Assembly (NCBI RefSeq): GCF_950295315.1 | Contig: NC_080181.1 | Location: 39,151,375-39,215,374, forward strand | Length of the DNA stretch: 64,000 nucleotides | DNA from: Erinaceus europaeus | Lineage: Eukaryota > Chordata > Mammalia > Eulipotyphla > Erinaceidae | Direction of reading: 5' to 3' | Shown: positions 52,415 through 62,565 of the stretch, piece after piece | Position numbering within the stretch: the stretch's first letter is position 1 | How the letters are laid out: each line of letters starts with the position of its first letter | Notes under the pieces: generated by a model | The model's input: only the letters and a program-made list of their open reading frames with translations | What the model was told of the DNA's origin: nothing | Databases searched by the model: none | Program-made: the position numbers and the translations under genes

Positions 52415-52760
52415 ATTTTTTTTGTCTCCAGGTTTATTGCTGGGGCTCAGTGCCTGCACTACAAATCCACTGCCCCTGGAGGCTATTTACTCTCCCCTTT
52501 TGTTGCCCGTGTTGTTTTATCATTGTTGCGGTTATTATAACTGTTGTTATTTATGTCATTGTTGTTTGATAGGACAGAGAAAAATCAAAAGAGGAGGGAA
52601 AGACAGAGGGGGGAGAGAAAGACACCCACAGACCTGCTTCAACATTTGTGAGGCAACCACCCTGCAGGTGGGGAGTCGGGGGCTCGAACTGGGATCCTTA
52701 CGCCAGTCCTTGTGCTTCATGCCATTTGTGCTTAATCCATTGCACTATTGCCCAGACCCC
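52415..52760 (-). mobile_element. SINE-A, long form
   Basis: Inverted and complete: GTCTCCAGGTTTATTGCTGG, TGCCCGTGTTGTTTTATCAT, CAACATTTGTGAGGCAACCA, GGGGCTCGAACTGGGATCCT and TATTGCCCAGACCCC. Confidence 0.95.
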
Positions 52761-52912
52761 AAATCCACAATTTTCAAACTTGCAAAATGTTTAATGTGTA
52801 TGGTACAGATAATGGAGAGATCTGTGGTTGGGAGGTAGTGCACCCCATAGCGTGCACAGATTAGCATGCACAGGGTTCTAGGTTCAAGTTTCTAGTCCCC
52901 AGATGCAGGAGG

Positions 52913-52975
52913 AATATTTAAGAGCAGATAAGGAATATTTAAGAGCAGATAAGAGCAGATAAGGAATATTTAAGT
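52913..52975 (+). repeat. Tandem ~21-bp repeat
   Basis: GGAATATTTAAGAGCAGATA units occur two to three times, with an extra GAGCAGATAA. Confidence 0.9.
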
Positions 52976-53023
52976 TGCAGATATCTTTTATCTATCTATC
53001 TATCTATAATTTATCATTCTTTT

Positions 53024-53152
53024 TTACTTTATTTTTTTAACCAGAGCACTGTTCAGCTCTTGACTTATGGTGGTGTAGGGGACTGAACCTGAGACTCTGG
53101 AGCCAGACTCAGGCATAAGAGTTTCTTTGCATAACCATTATGTTACCTACTC
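53024..53152 (-). mobile_element. SINE-D
   Basis: Inverted: TTAACCAGAGCACTGTTCAG, GGGGACTGAACCTGAGACTC and TTTGCATAACCATTATGTTA. Confidence 0.93.
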
Positions 53153-53284
53153 CCACTCATCTATCTTTCTATCTTTCACCCTCTATCAACAGGGGGAAAA
53201 AAATAACTACCAGCAGTCAGCAGTCATAGACCATGATGCAGGAACCTAGCCCCAATAATAACCCTGGTGAATAAAATAATAAGC

Positions 53285-53850
53285 AATAGCATCTAAACCT
53301 CTTTGTTTGGGGGAGGGGTTTTCTGTCCCATAAGAGAGAAATCCATTCAGTAAATATAACCTGCAAATGCAGCTAACATATCAGTTTTCCTCTAACAGGT
53401 ACCTCACAGAAAGGTCAGCTCTCCACAGAGATGGGGTACTGGAGGCCAGTTTCATCAGTGTGTGACAGAGCGACTCAGAATGTGAAAGTCGAAAGTAATT
53501 CACAGGGTCACTTTTTGATCTCATGTAAGTTCCTTTCAAATGCTTTAATCTTAATTGCCTTCCTCATTCAGATGTCTTGCTCAAAAATCTCCAACTTGTA
53601 ACTTTGAAGTTAAAAAGTGGGGAGGGGGGCAGAACAGCATTTCACTGCTTTCTTTGGTAACTCCACTTCATTTTCATTCCCTTGCATAGCTTCAAGGGGG
53701 AGGCTATCTTTAGCCTTGGGTATTACGAAAGAGAAGGATGGAGCAGATTAGAGTCTGAAACAAACGTGAGTGATTGCACCTCACTGGGAAAATTAATTGT
53801 TGGCAGGAAGTTTTAAAAAGAATGTCTCTGGTATTATAAAATCAAAATTT
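53285..53850. other. Unassigned stretch
   Basis: No gene or named repeat. Confidence 0.4.
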
Positions 53851-53851
53851 C

Positions 53852-54145
53852 AGGGGCCAAGCAGTGGTATACCCCATTAAGCATATATAATACTAAGCAT
53901 AAGGACTGAGCATGGATCTGGGTTTGAATCCCGGCTCCCCATCTGCCTGGGCATTGTTTCATAAGTGGTGAAGCAGGTCTTCAGGTGTCTATCTTTCTCT
54001 CTTCCTCTCTGTCTCCCCTTCCCTTCTTAACTCTTCTCTGTCCTATCTAATAAGATGGGGGGGGGGGTTTCTGCAAGGAGCAGTGGAGCTCCAGTACCAG
54101 TTGGAGCTCCAGCAATAACCCTGGAAGCAAAATAAAATAAAATAA
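53852..54145 (+). mobile_element. SINE-A, older copy
   Basis: GGGGCCAAGCAGTGGTATAC, GGGTTTGAATCCCGGCTCCC, AAGTGGTGAAGCAGGTCTTC, then a G12 run in place of the linker and CAGCAATAACCCTGGAAGCA. Confidence 0.9.
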
Positions 54146-54221
54146 TTAATTAAATCAAATTCCCTCTTTGTATTTTAGGCTTATAATCTGAAGATGGCTG
54201 ATTAGAAAGAGAGAAGAGGTG

Positions 54222-54378
54222 TTCTGGGAGGTGGTGCAGTGATAACACTCTGGACTCTCAAGCACAAGGTCCCGAGTTCGATTCCCAGCAGCACATGTGC
54301 CAGAGTGATGTCTGGTTCTTTCTCTTTCCTCCTATCTTTCTCACAAATAAATAAAATCTTTAAAAAAAAGAAAAGAAA
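54222..54378 (+). mobile_element. SINE-C
   Basis: CTGGGAGGTGGTGCAGTGAT, TCTGGACTCTCAAGCACAAG, GAGTTCGATTCCCAGCAGCA (intact B box), TGCCAGAGTGATGTCTGG and ACAAATAAATAAAATC. AAAGAGAGAAGAGG before and AAAGAGAGCAGAGG after it are the target duplication. Confidence 0.95.
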
Positions 54379-54565
54379 AGAAAGAGAGCAGAGGCTGCTT
54401 TTCTTCAACAGTCCCACTTACACTTCCCTTTCCATGGGGCACCCACTTGACCTGGGAGCAGTGAGTTCTACCCTAAGGAGCCAACCTGGCAGACTGTAAT
54501 CCTTCAGCATCTGTACTTAATTTCAAATACTGATTGGTGAACAAAGCACCCATCATCATTTGTAT

Positions 54566-54618
54566 AGAAATAAGAAATAAGAAATAAGAAATAAGAAATA
54601 AGAAATAAGAAATAGAAA
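54566..54618 (+). repeat. (AAATAAG)n, period 7
   Basis: Six to seven AAATAAG/AGAAATA units; the last two lack one base. Confidence 0.95.
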
Positions 54619-54623
54619 TAGAG

Positions 54624-54898
54624 GGAGTCTGGTGATAGACCAGCAGGTTAAGCACAGGTGGCTTAGCTAAGTGCAAGGACTGCTTAAGGATCCTGGTTTG
54701 AGCCCCCGGCCCCCCACCTGCAGGGGAGTCGCTTCACAGGCGGTGAGGCAGGTCTGTAGGTGTCTATCTTTCTCTCCCCCCTCTGTCTTCCCTTCCTCTC
54801 TCTGTCCTATCCAACAAGAACAACATCAAGAACAACAACAATAATAAAAAACAACAAGGGTAACAAAAGGGAAAATGAATAAATAAATATTTAAAAAA
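54624..54898 (+). mobile_element. SINE-A
   Basis: GGGAGTCTGGTGATAGACCA, body and CAACAAGGGTAACAAAAGGG. AGAAATAGAAATAG occurs before and after it, so the 7-mer repeat supplied the target site. Confidence 0.95.
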
Positions 54899-55023
54899 AG
54901 AAATAGAAATAGGGACCCTCTAGTCACAGGCACACTAATGAAGCTCACAGCAGTGAGCTCTGCAGAGGGTGCAGGGTCAGTTGGATTCCCACCTTGCTCA
55001 GGACACAAGTTTCTTTCTTTTTT

Positions 55024-55321
55024 TTAATTTTTTTATATTTTTTATTTTCCCTTTTGTTGCCCTTGTTGTTTTTCATTGTTGTTGTAGTTATTATTGCTGT
55101 TATTGATGTCATTGTTGTTGGATAGGACAGAGAGAAATGGAGAGAGGAGGGGAAGACAGAGAGGGGGAGAGACAGATAGACACCTGCAGACCTGCTTCAC
55201 CACCTGTAAAGCGACTCCCCTACAGGTGGGGAGGTGGGGGGGGGGCTCAAACCGGGATCCTTAGTAGATCCTTGCACTTTGCGCCATGAGCACTTAACCT
55301 GCTGTGCTACTAACCAAATCC
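55024..55321 (-). mobile_element. SINE-A
   Basis: Inverted: CCCTTTTGTTGCCCTTGTTG, GTTGGATAGGACAGAGAGAA, GGGCTCAAACCGGGATCCTT, CTACTAACCAAATCCC. AGGACACAAGTTTC on both sides is the target duplication. Confidence 0.96.
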
Positions 55322-55336
55322 CAAGGACACAAGTTT

Positions 55337-56205
55337 CATCCACACCCAACTCTGCTGCCATGAATGGCAAGGCCACACCATGTGCAGGGACATGGGCAGC
55401 TAGGTAAGCTGTGCAACCCAAACTGGGATTTACAAGAGGTAAAGGAAGGAGAAACAAGTTGCACAGAGTGAGAGAAAGAAAGCTTAAAGATTTAAAGGAG
55501 GGCTAACTTCCTGGGGAGCTAATAAGACAAGAAGAAATTTTCCTAGGTAGGTGGCCTAAAGAAGTTCCAGGGAATGCCACATTCAAATTGCAATTGTGGT
55601 TTTAAGTCTCAGTAGCATTAATGGGCCATCAGCATATCAAGAATGGCCCCTTGGAGATGGATATGAAAGACAGCACTATTTGTTTGTGCCACCTGACATT
55701 TTTTTTTCCAAAAATACATTAAAAAGTTACTCCTCAACACTCACACTGCAGATACTGGGGAAGCAACTGGTCATTCCCAAAGAGAGGCTGCCACTGACAC
55801 ATTAGATGCAGATTCAACTGTCCAAGTCACTCGAGGACCCCACCTAAAGTTCCAAGGCAAGTTGGAATTTAGGACAACAGCAAGATTAGGGAACTGAAGG
55901 CTTGAAGTTCAAGATTCAAGTGTCAGCAAAGTTGGCTCCAAAAGGAATAGGAGGAAGGATGTGTTTCAGAACTATCTCAAGTGACTACTAGTGCTTTAGA
56001 GGCAACCTTGAGTCTTCCTCTCCTTGTGATCATTGGTTCATCTTCTCATAGTGACCCCACATGTGGTCATCTGTCTCCAGATTTCCCCTTTTATAAATAT
56101 ACCAGATGTACTGGCTGAGGGTCTTCCCAAACTGAGTGTGACCTCATCTTAATCTAACCAAGCACACCTAACCAAGCACAACTGAATGAGTATTTTAACA
56201 TTTGT
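55337..56205. other. Unassigned stretch
   Basis: No gene or named repeat. Confidence 0.4.
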
Positions 56206-56207
56206 TT

Positions 56208-56426
56208 CATTTTTTAAAATCTTTTATTTATTTATTTATTGGTTAAAGACAGCCAGAAATCAGAGGGAATGGAGGAGATAGAGAAGGAGACAGACAGAGA
56301 GACACCTGCAACCCTGCTTCAACACGCACAGAGCTTTCCCCCTACAGGTGGGGACCCGAGGCTTGAACCTGGGTTCTTGTGCATTGTAACATGTGCATTT
56401 AACCATTTGTGCCACCACCCGGCCCC
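56208..56426 (-). mobile_element. SINE-B
   Basis: Inverted: AAATCTTTTATTTATTTATT, GACAGCCAGAAATCAGAGGG, GGGTTCTTGTGCATTGTAAC and CCACCACCCGGCCCC. TGAATGAGTATTT on both sides is the target duplication. Confidence 0.95.
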
Positions 56427-56594
56427 TCTGAATGAGTATTTCCAAAACCACATTCTAACACAATGAGGAAAGACTTTTAAGAGATAAATCTGAGTGGAGT
56501 GGGCAGGGGGCACAAGGAACTTATGACAGTATTTACAGGTGCATTCTGCTGTCTCTGAGGAGAACAAATTGGCCTTTAAACCTTCCTGGGGTTC

Positions 56595-56732
56595 TTTTTT
56601 TTAATCTTTTTTTTTCGTCTTTATTGAATAGAGACATCCAGAAATCCAGAGGGAAGGAGGGAGAGAGATGGAGACAGACAGAGAGACATCTCAACATCGC
56701 TTCACCACTCACATAGCTTTCCCCCTGCAGAG
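56595..56732 (-). mobile_element. SINE-B, head missing
   Basis: Inverted: CGTCTTTATTGAATAGAGAC, CCAGAAATCCAGAGGGAAGG, CACCACTCACATAGCTTTCC; it stops at CCCCCTGCAG. Confidence 0.9.
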
Positions 56733-56759
56733 TCAGGACATAGATCTATTTTTGAAATA

Positions 56760-57360
56760 TTAACAACATCATTTACCTGTGTAGCATCTCCCCTATCTTT
56801 TCTTCTAAACCAAAATTAAAATCCAAACACCCCCTACAAAGGTCCCTATGATCTGGGCATTCAGAGGTCTCATACCAATGCTCTCTCCTCCTCAAATTAG
56901 GAAACTTTGACTGTGGAGTCAACTGCATATGTGTAATTTTTTCCCCCAAAAGAACTGATCAGAAGTTGTAACACTGATGGTTGAACATTTCAGAACATGG
57001 GATTTCAAGTGGTGTACACTGTGGCCTGAGTCTTTCCATTCACCATCCTGTCTGCAATGTCTCAGGATCTTCTGAAAGTGCATAGCAGGAGCTCACTAAT
57101 ACCTAGAGGATGAATGGACTCCACTGGTCCACGGGTCACCCTTGACTTCTCCCCTTCCTTAGTGCTGACATGCAATCAATCATTATGCCCTGATGTGGCA
57201 ACCCTTCTTTCTCTACAGCCCAGTGCTTTATGCAGGTTCATGACTCACCATGGATCTCCACAACAATCTCATCATGTTTCCCTAACTCAGACTGGCCAGC
57301 CCCTGACCTCATGCTCCACAATGCCACTACAGGGGCTTCTAGTCAAAGACTCGTGGGAGC
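56760..57360 (+). mobile_element. L2-like ancient LINE fragments
   Basis: AAAATCCAAACACCCCCTAC with GGTCCCTATGATCTGGGCAT at 56815, and CACCCTTGACTTCTCCCCTT with ATGCAATCAATCATTATGCC at 57135, resemble old L2 sequence from memory of the family. GCATAGCAGGAGCTCACTAA at 57080 resembles an L2/MIR end. Order suggests more than one fragment. Confidence 0.4.
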
Positions 57361-58298
57361 GACCATTCTGAAGATCCTAGAATAGCATCCCACTACCTGG
57401 GACAACACCTTGGCAAGGTACACCTGCCCTCCACATACCATCTCCATAACACAGATGGAGCAAACTGTGCCTGGCTCCCTGATGCATGGAAAACTGCACT
57501 AATGTGAAGCTTGTAAGACTTTTCAAGGTGAGGCACAAAGATTTTCTTTAGATTCCTGAGTAAGGAGTTCTGACTCCTTTCAGAGAAAAGGTTTTCTGCA
57601 ACATTAAAAAGATTCTCTTTTCATAGGTGCATGGTGTGGCTGTTATTGTGGACAATGAGGAATATCCACTGTGAAATACCCAGTGGAAATGGGAAAGTTC
57701 AAGATGAAAAGAAGATTAAGGAATTATTCACACACTTGGAGGAATTAGTGTGTAAGATGACTGATAACAAAGAATAGCTATTTCATATTATTGCAGATAT
57801 ATCAGGGCTCTTAAATTGCCAAAAGGTTCACATCCATTCACACAGTAAACATGGATGCTCCTTCTGTAAGGCAGCATCACTAATGACATTTGGTATAAAT
57901 GGAGCAAAGTTTGAAGACACCATGGACAAAAGAAGGAGGACATGATTTGAAATGCATTAGTTTTACACTTTAGATGTTAACATAGCTCACACTGATTTTG
58001 ATCATCTTGGACTATAACTTGAGACTGAAGAGTTTTATATCCATTAACAGTAAGTTTAGGTAATGTGACCCATGTCTCATTGGATTAATGTCAAGATTAA
58101 AGTCTTGAAAAGAGAGAAACACCAAATAAATGTTATTAATAGTATTTATTAGAGCAAGAGAAGTGGTTCTGTAAGGGAAACAGTAACTGAAAGATGTGCT
58201 AAAATAAAATGTTAGGGAATGCAGGATACATGTGTTCACAAAAATCTTTCTCATCTAGAGAAACAGTGAAGATAATCATGAATAAAATTCATTCATTT
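57361..58298. other. Unassigned stretch
   Basis: No gene or named repeat. Confidence 0.4.
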
Positions 58299-58299
58299 A

Positions 58300-58520
58300 G
58301 GGAGCAGATGGCAGTGCCGTTGGTTGAGTGCACACATTATGATGTGCAAGGACCCAGGTTCAAGCCCCTGGTCCTCACCTGGGGGGGGGGCTTCAAAAGT
58401 GGTGAAACAATGCTGTAGGCATCTCTCTGTCTCCCACCCTCTTAATGTCTCTCTCCTAACTCAATTTCTTTCTATCTATACTAAAAATAAATAAATAAAT
58501 AAATAAATATTTTAAAAAGG
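58300..58520 (+). mobile_element. SINE-B
   Basis: GGGAGCAGATGGCAGTGCCG, TTGGTTGAGTGCACACATTA, GGTTCAAGCCCCTGGTCCTC, a G10 run, and an (AAAT)n end. Confidence 0.9.
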
Positions 58521-58562
58521 TCTTTTTAAAAGAGAAAGAATGATTTAAAAATAATTCATTCA

Positions 58563-58842
58563 GGAGTCAGGCAGCAGTGCAGCGAGTTAAGCGCACATGG
58601 CGCAAAGCACAAGGACCGGCTAAGGATCCCAGTTAGAGCCCCAGGCACCCCACCTGCAGGGGAGTCACTTCACAGGCGGTGAAGCAGGTCTGCAGGTGTC
58701 TATCTTTCTCTCCCCTTCTCTGTCTTCCCCTCCTCTCTCCATTTCTCTCTGTCCTATCCAACAACAGCGCCATAAATAATAACTACAACAATAAAACAAC
58801 AAGGGTAACAAAAGGGAATAAATAAATAAATATTAAAAAATA
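58563..58842 (+). mobile_element. SINE-A
   Basis: GGAGTCAGGCAGCAGTGCAG, body, and CAACAAGGGTAACAAAAGGG. ATAATTCATTCA on both sides is the target duplication. Confidence 0.96.
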
Positions 58843-59169
58843 ATAATTCATTCATTTAGCAAGCACTTATCAGATGTCTGGACTGACTCTAAGGGTTATA
58901 AAACAGATATAAGTATTGTTCTTATGGACTCAGTCAAGGGGCCATCAGCTACAGACTAAGGCTTGATGGGTCTCAAATTAAAAATCAACTTTGGTCCATT
59001 CTCCCGGAGAAGGAGAAACATTAGAGGAGGATGACCATAGGGCTTTGAACTCCAATTCCATCAGGACCCTGAGATAGAAGAGGAAAAAGCGAAAAGACAT
59101 TTAGAAGTACTAATAGGTGTAGGTGTGATTTAGAAAGGATGAGAAAGCAGGACTAAAGAAAGAATGGGA

Positions 59170-59525
59170 CAGGCTGGGTGGTAGCACAGCAGGTTAAGCA
59201 CACATGGTGCTATGTGCAAGGGCTACCATAAGGATCCTGGTTCGAGTTCCCAGCTCCCCAACTGCAGGGGAATAGCATCACAGGCGGTGAAGTAGGTTTG
59301 CAGGTGTCTATCTTTCTCTCCCCCTCTCTGTCTTCCACTTCTCTCTCCATTTCTCTCTGTCCTATCCAACAATGACAGCAATAACAACAATAATAATAAC
59401 AACAACAACGATAAACAACAAGGGCAACAAAAGAACAACAAAGGCAACAAAAAGAAAAAAATAACCTTCAGGAGCAGTGGATTCATAGTGCAGGCACCAA
59501 GCCTTAGCAATAACCCTGGAGGCAA

Positions 59526-59526
<1 letters not shown>
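59170..59526 (+). mobile_element. SINE-A, long form, inserted in R
   Basis: GGCTGGGTGGTAGCACAGCA, CCTGGTTCGAGTTCCCAGCT, body, CAACAA linker, GCAATAACCCTGGAGGCAAA. AAAGAATGGGA on both sides (about 59159 and 59619) is the target duplication. Confidence 0.95.
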
Positions 59527-59580
<54 letters not shown>

Positions 59581-59584
59581 GAAG

Positions 59585-59615
<31 letters not shown>

Positions 59616-59618
59616 AAA
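59527..59618 (+). repeat. (GAAA)n grown from the SINE tail
   Basis: About 20 AAAG units lie between the SINE-A end and its right target duplication, so the repeat arose after insertion. Confidence 0.95.
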
Positions 59619-59810
59619 GAAAGAATGGGAATACATATAAATATAGATAGTTCTAGAAATAATAGTCAATTCATATCTGTGACCTTGGGAGAATTACTGC
59701 AGTTTCCAATGGAGGGAATGAGGACACAGAACTGTGGTGGTGGGAATAGTGTGAAATTATATCCTGTTATAATATATCAATATTAAATCATTAATTTAAA
59801 AAATAAAATA

Positions 59811-60655
59811 ATCTTTGAATTTCATCTTCTTTTCCATTTGTGGATTTTTTTCTAGTTGCAGAAACCATTTCCATTTACATAGTGCAGCCCCTCCAGATTC
59901 TATTAATTTGTGTAATATTATACACATTTTAGATATCATATCACTACTATTAATTCTAAATGTTACTAATTTGGAAAGAACTTTCCTGCTGGAGTTAAAA
60001 AATAATCGAGACCATAAAGATGCAATGATAGAGACTGCCCCAGTTGCTTTATAAGATACAGCTATATGTAAATAGCATAAAAGGACACAAATCATGGTGA
60101 GGTCTGGTATGATCCAGAAGATCCTAACAGTGGGATTTTCAAAGTTAACCCAATTGCCAAATACTTTGGCTATACCAATAACTATCTATTGCCTTCTTAA
60201 ATTCTAAGACAACAGAAACCTTCCCCTTTCTCTATAAAGTCCATACATCTTTCAGTCCCAGAACCTCTAGGGTTGGGCTCACTTTCCTATATGTTTCTCT
60301 CAAGTCATACCAACTGATGCTGCATCTGCTGATCCAAACCTAATCAATGCAACCAGTACCATCTCGGCATGTTTCACTGCGGGACTATGTGAAAGCTTCA
60401 TAGAGCTTAGGGAAGCTCTCCCATCCTTAGATGGAGGTCTGGAAAGACACCTCACTTGTTAGCCTCCCTCCTCATAGAGATGAGCCAAGAGGGAAAAGTC
60501 TCCCAGACTCAGTTTTTCCTTGTTAGTCTCTCAAGCTCACAGAAATCCTAGAGGCCTCTCACACTTAGTTTCTCCCTGCTAACTGGCCATATGGCTGCCT
60601 GCTTTAGGGTTCACTCAAAGTTCATGATAGTCACTCAAAGTTCAAACATCCACTT
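59811..60655. other. Unassigned stretch
   Basis: No gene or named repeat. TCACTCAAAGTTCA is present twice near 60611-60645. Confidence 0.4.
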
Positions 60656-60656
60656 C

Positions 60657-61002
60657 TGTCGTTAAAGTTCTGGGTGCCAATAGGCCAGGCTAGCTTCACG
60701 GCAGGAGACAGATGACCAGGGACACAAGGCTGAGCAGAGAAGCTGTATCTCTTTATTCACAAGCCAACGATTCAAAAAACTAATCTAATCTAATCTAATC
60801 TAATCTAATCTAATCACCACACAATTCTGTCTTCCATCTTTCTCCTCCGGCGGCAGAGTCAGGAGCCCCAGAAGTACCTAGGATAGGGGGCGGAGAGAAA
60901 CAAGAAGTGCAAAAAGGTCAGAACTAAACCAAAATCTCCCAGAGGGAGGGGGAGTGAGACCAAACCAATGTAACAATATGACCATGTAAATAGACCACAA
61001 CA
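60657..61002 (-). mobile_element. LTR of the 6734 family, with (TAATC)n
   Basis: On the minus strand it begins TGTTGTGGTC and ends TTTAACGACA. GTGAATAAAGAGATACAG is the polyadenylation signal, followed by CTTCTCTGCTCAG as in the LTR at 6734-7047. A pentanucleotide run (60781-60816 on the plus strand, ATCTA units) sits where the sister has a single GATTGGTTTGGG. I see neither a polypurine tract nor a clear target duplication, so solo or 5' LTR is open. Confidence 0.82.
60781..60816 (+). repeat. (TAATC)n inside LTR
   Basis: Seven TAATC units in tandem. Confidence 0.97.
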
Positions 61003-61179
61003 TCAAGCAACAGAAGAGATCCCAGAAGCAGAACTAGAAGCATACCAACACACTTCACCTTCTGATCACAAAGGAGAACACACTCTATCATACACCCCTA
61101 ACACCAGACAGAGAAACCCCAAAATCCTATTTCCTTGTGCCTTTTGATATGTATGATTTACATCAAGCTTTGTTTTTCT

Positions 61180-61550
61180 TTCTCTATCTCACCTTACTGG
61201 TTTAACCCCTATGCTTCTCTCAAATGCTTCTGGATAATTAACCTGCCTGTATCATGGAGAATAATTGTCTTGACTTTTATGTATCACATCAGTTCTTGTC
61301 ATACCAGCCCCCTACCATAGGGGCAATCTGACCTTTAAGAAACCTGTCATTTCTGACATATATGAAAACTGTTCTTTGTTTAAATCTCTATGTAAACCCA
61401 TACCCACCCCCAAATAAAATGAGTGTTTGTACCAAAATACTCCCTGAGTCTTCCTGACTGAATTGCCAAGCCCTTGAGCTGGTGAGGGAGGACTGGTGAC
61501 TTGCCTCCTGGCTGGATCCACTCCACGGGAGTGCCAGCATTCCATTTTGG
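61180..61550 (+). mobile_element. Possible LTR
   Basis: CCCAAATAAAATGAGTGTTT (polyadenylation-like), TACTCCCTGAGTCTTCCTGA and CCAAGCCCTTGAGCTGGTGA look like R-U5 of a class I ERV LTR. No second copy, TATA box or target duplication supports this. Confidence 0.35.
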
Positions 61551-62255
61551 ACTTCATAGCTTCTTTCCACCCTAAGATCCCTGTTCTCATCTGTTCTTCA
61601 CCTACTTTTTTGTTTCTTACTCATTAAGCATTTTGTTCCATTACTGTCTTGCTGCCTTTCAGCCCCAAGTTGCAGACACTATCACAATTCGATCATGACT
61701 TACGTGGGAAGATGACCTCAGCAATGTGTCTTGGTACCTCACTGTTCTTGAGTCCTCCCCCACTAGGGAAAGATACAAACAGGCTGGGGGTATGGATCAA
61801 CCTGCCAATGCCCATGTACAGTGGAGAAGCAATTATAGAAGCCAGAACTCCCACCTTCTGCACCCTAAAAATAATTTTGATCCACACTCCCAGTGGGGGA
61901 GAAATGACAAGGGAAAGATGACCGGAGGGCTCTGAACTCCAAATCCATCAAGACCTGGAGAGAGAAAAGATGAAATGGGAGGTACATCTGGATATAGTAA
62001 CAGGTGTAGGTATGACTTGGAAATGAAGATAGAATGGGACTTTAAAAAATGGGGGGGGGGGTAATATATACAAACATAGATAGACAGTTGCAGAAATAAT
62101 AGTTAACCCATACCTGCAATCTTAGGAAAACTGCTGTACTTTACAATAGAGGGACTGAGGATTCAGAACTCTGGTGGTAAGAATGATATGGAGTTATACC
62201 CCTGTTGACATGTAATTTTGTAAACCAATATTAAATCACTACTTAAAAAATTTTT
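61540..62255 (+). mobile_element. Family R, longest copy
   Basis: It starts near GGACTTCATAGCTTCTTTCC, which also aligns with 63565. It continues through AGTTGCAGACACTATCAC, GGTATGGATCAACCTGCCAA, CTTCTGCACCCTAAAAATAA, AGGGCTCTGAACTCCAAATC, a G10 run and CAGAACTCTGGTGGTAAGAA to CCAATATTAAATCACTACTT. No reading frame longer than about 90 codons. Confidence 0.82.
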
Positions 62256-62300
62256 AAAAAGAAAGAGAAGGCAGAATCATAGCAACCATTTATCCAAAAG

Positions 62301-62333
<33 letters not shown>

Positions 62334-62460
62334 ACAATAGTCAATTCATATCTGTGACCTTGGGAGAATCACTGCAGTTGACACTTTGGTGGCTGGAACA
62401 GTGTGGAATTGTATCCCTATTACCTTATAATTTTGTAAATCAAAAATAAAAAATAATTAA
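62256..62460 (+). mobile_element. Family R 3' fragment with (GATA)n
   Basis: (GATA)8 at 62301-62332, then CAATTCATATCTGTGACCTT, GGGAGAATCACTGCAGT and ACCTTATAATTTTGTAAATC. It directly follows the previous R copy. Confidence 0.8.
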
Positions 62461-62463
62461 TTA

Positions 62464-62565
62464 TAATAAAAAGGGAAAATATATACAAATATAGGCAGAT
62501 AGTTGTAGAAATAATAGTTAGCCAATATCTGCAAACTTAGGAAAAATACTGTAGCTTCTAATGTC
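62464..62565 (+). mobile_element. Family R internal fragment
   Basis: GGGAAAATATATACAAATAT, AGTTGTAGAAATAATAGTTA and CTGCAAACTTAGGAAAAATA match an internal R segment. It is cut off before the R 3' end. Confidence 0.75.

Larger units (their letters stand above)
52822..53280 (+). mobile_element. Older SINE-A/B split by SINE-D
   Basis: Head part (GGTTGGGAGGTAGTGCACCC, GGTTCAAGTTTCTAGTCCCC) at 52822-52915 and terminal part (AGGAACCTAGCCCCAATAAT, AACCCTGGTGAATAAAATAA) at 53155-53280 flank other repeats. Between them lie tandem repeats (52913-52975), a (TCTA)n run and a SINE-D. Confidence 0.65.
58985..59810 (+). mobile_element. Family R split by SINE-A
   Basis: Pieces 58985-59169 (TTTGGTCCATTCTCCCGGAG, GACCATAGGGCTTTGAACTC) and 59630-59810 (AATATAGATAGTTCTAGAAA, GTGACCTTGGGAGAATTACT, TCAATATTAAATCATTAATT) are one R copy. 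Confidence 0.82.

Noticed and set aside
60600..60656. Primer-binding site next to the LTR at 60657
   Set aside because: The adjoining minus-strand sequence (TGGATGTTTGAACTTTGA) starts with TGG, but its spacing does not fit a tRNA 3' end.
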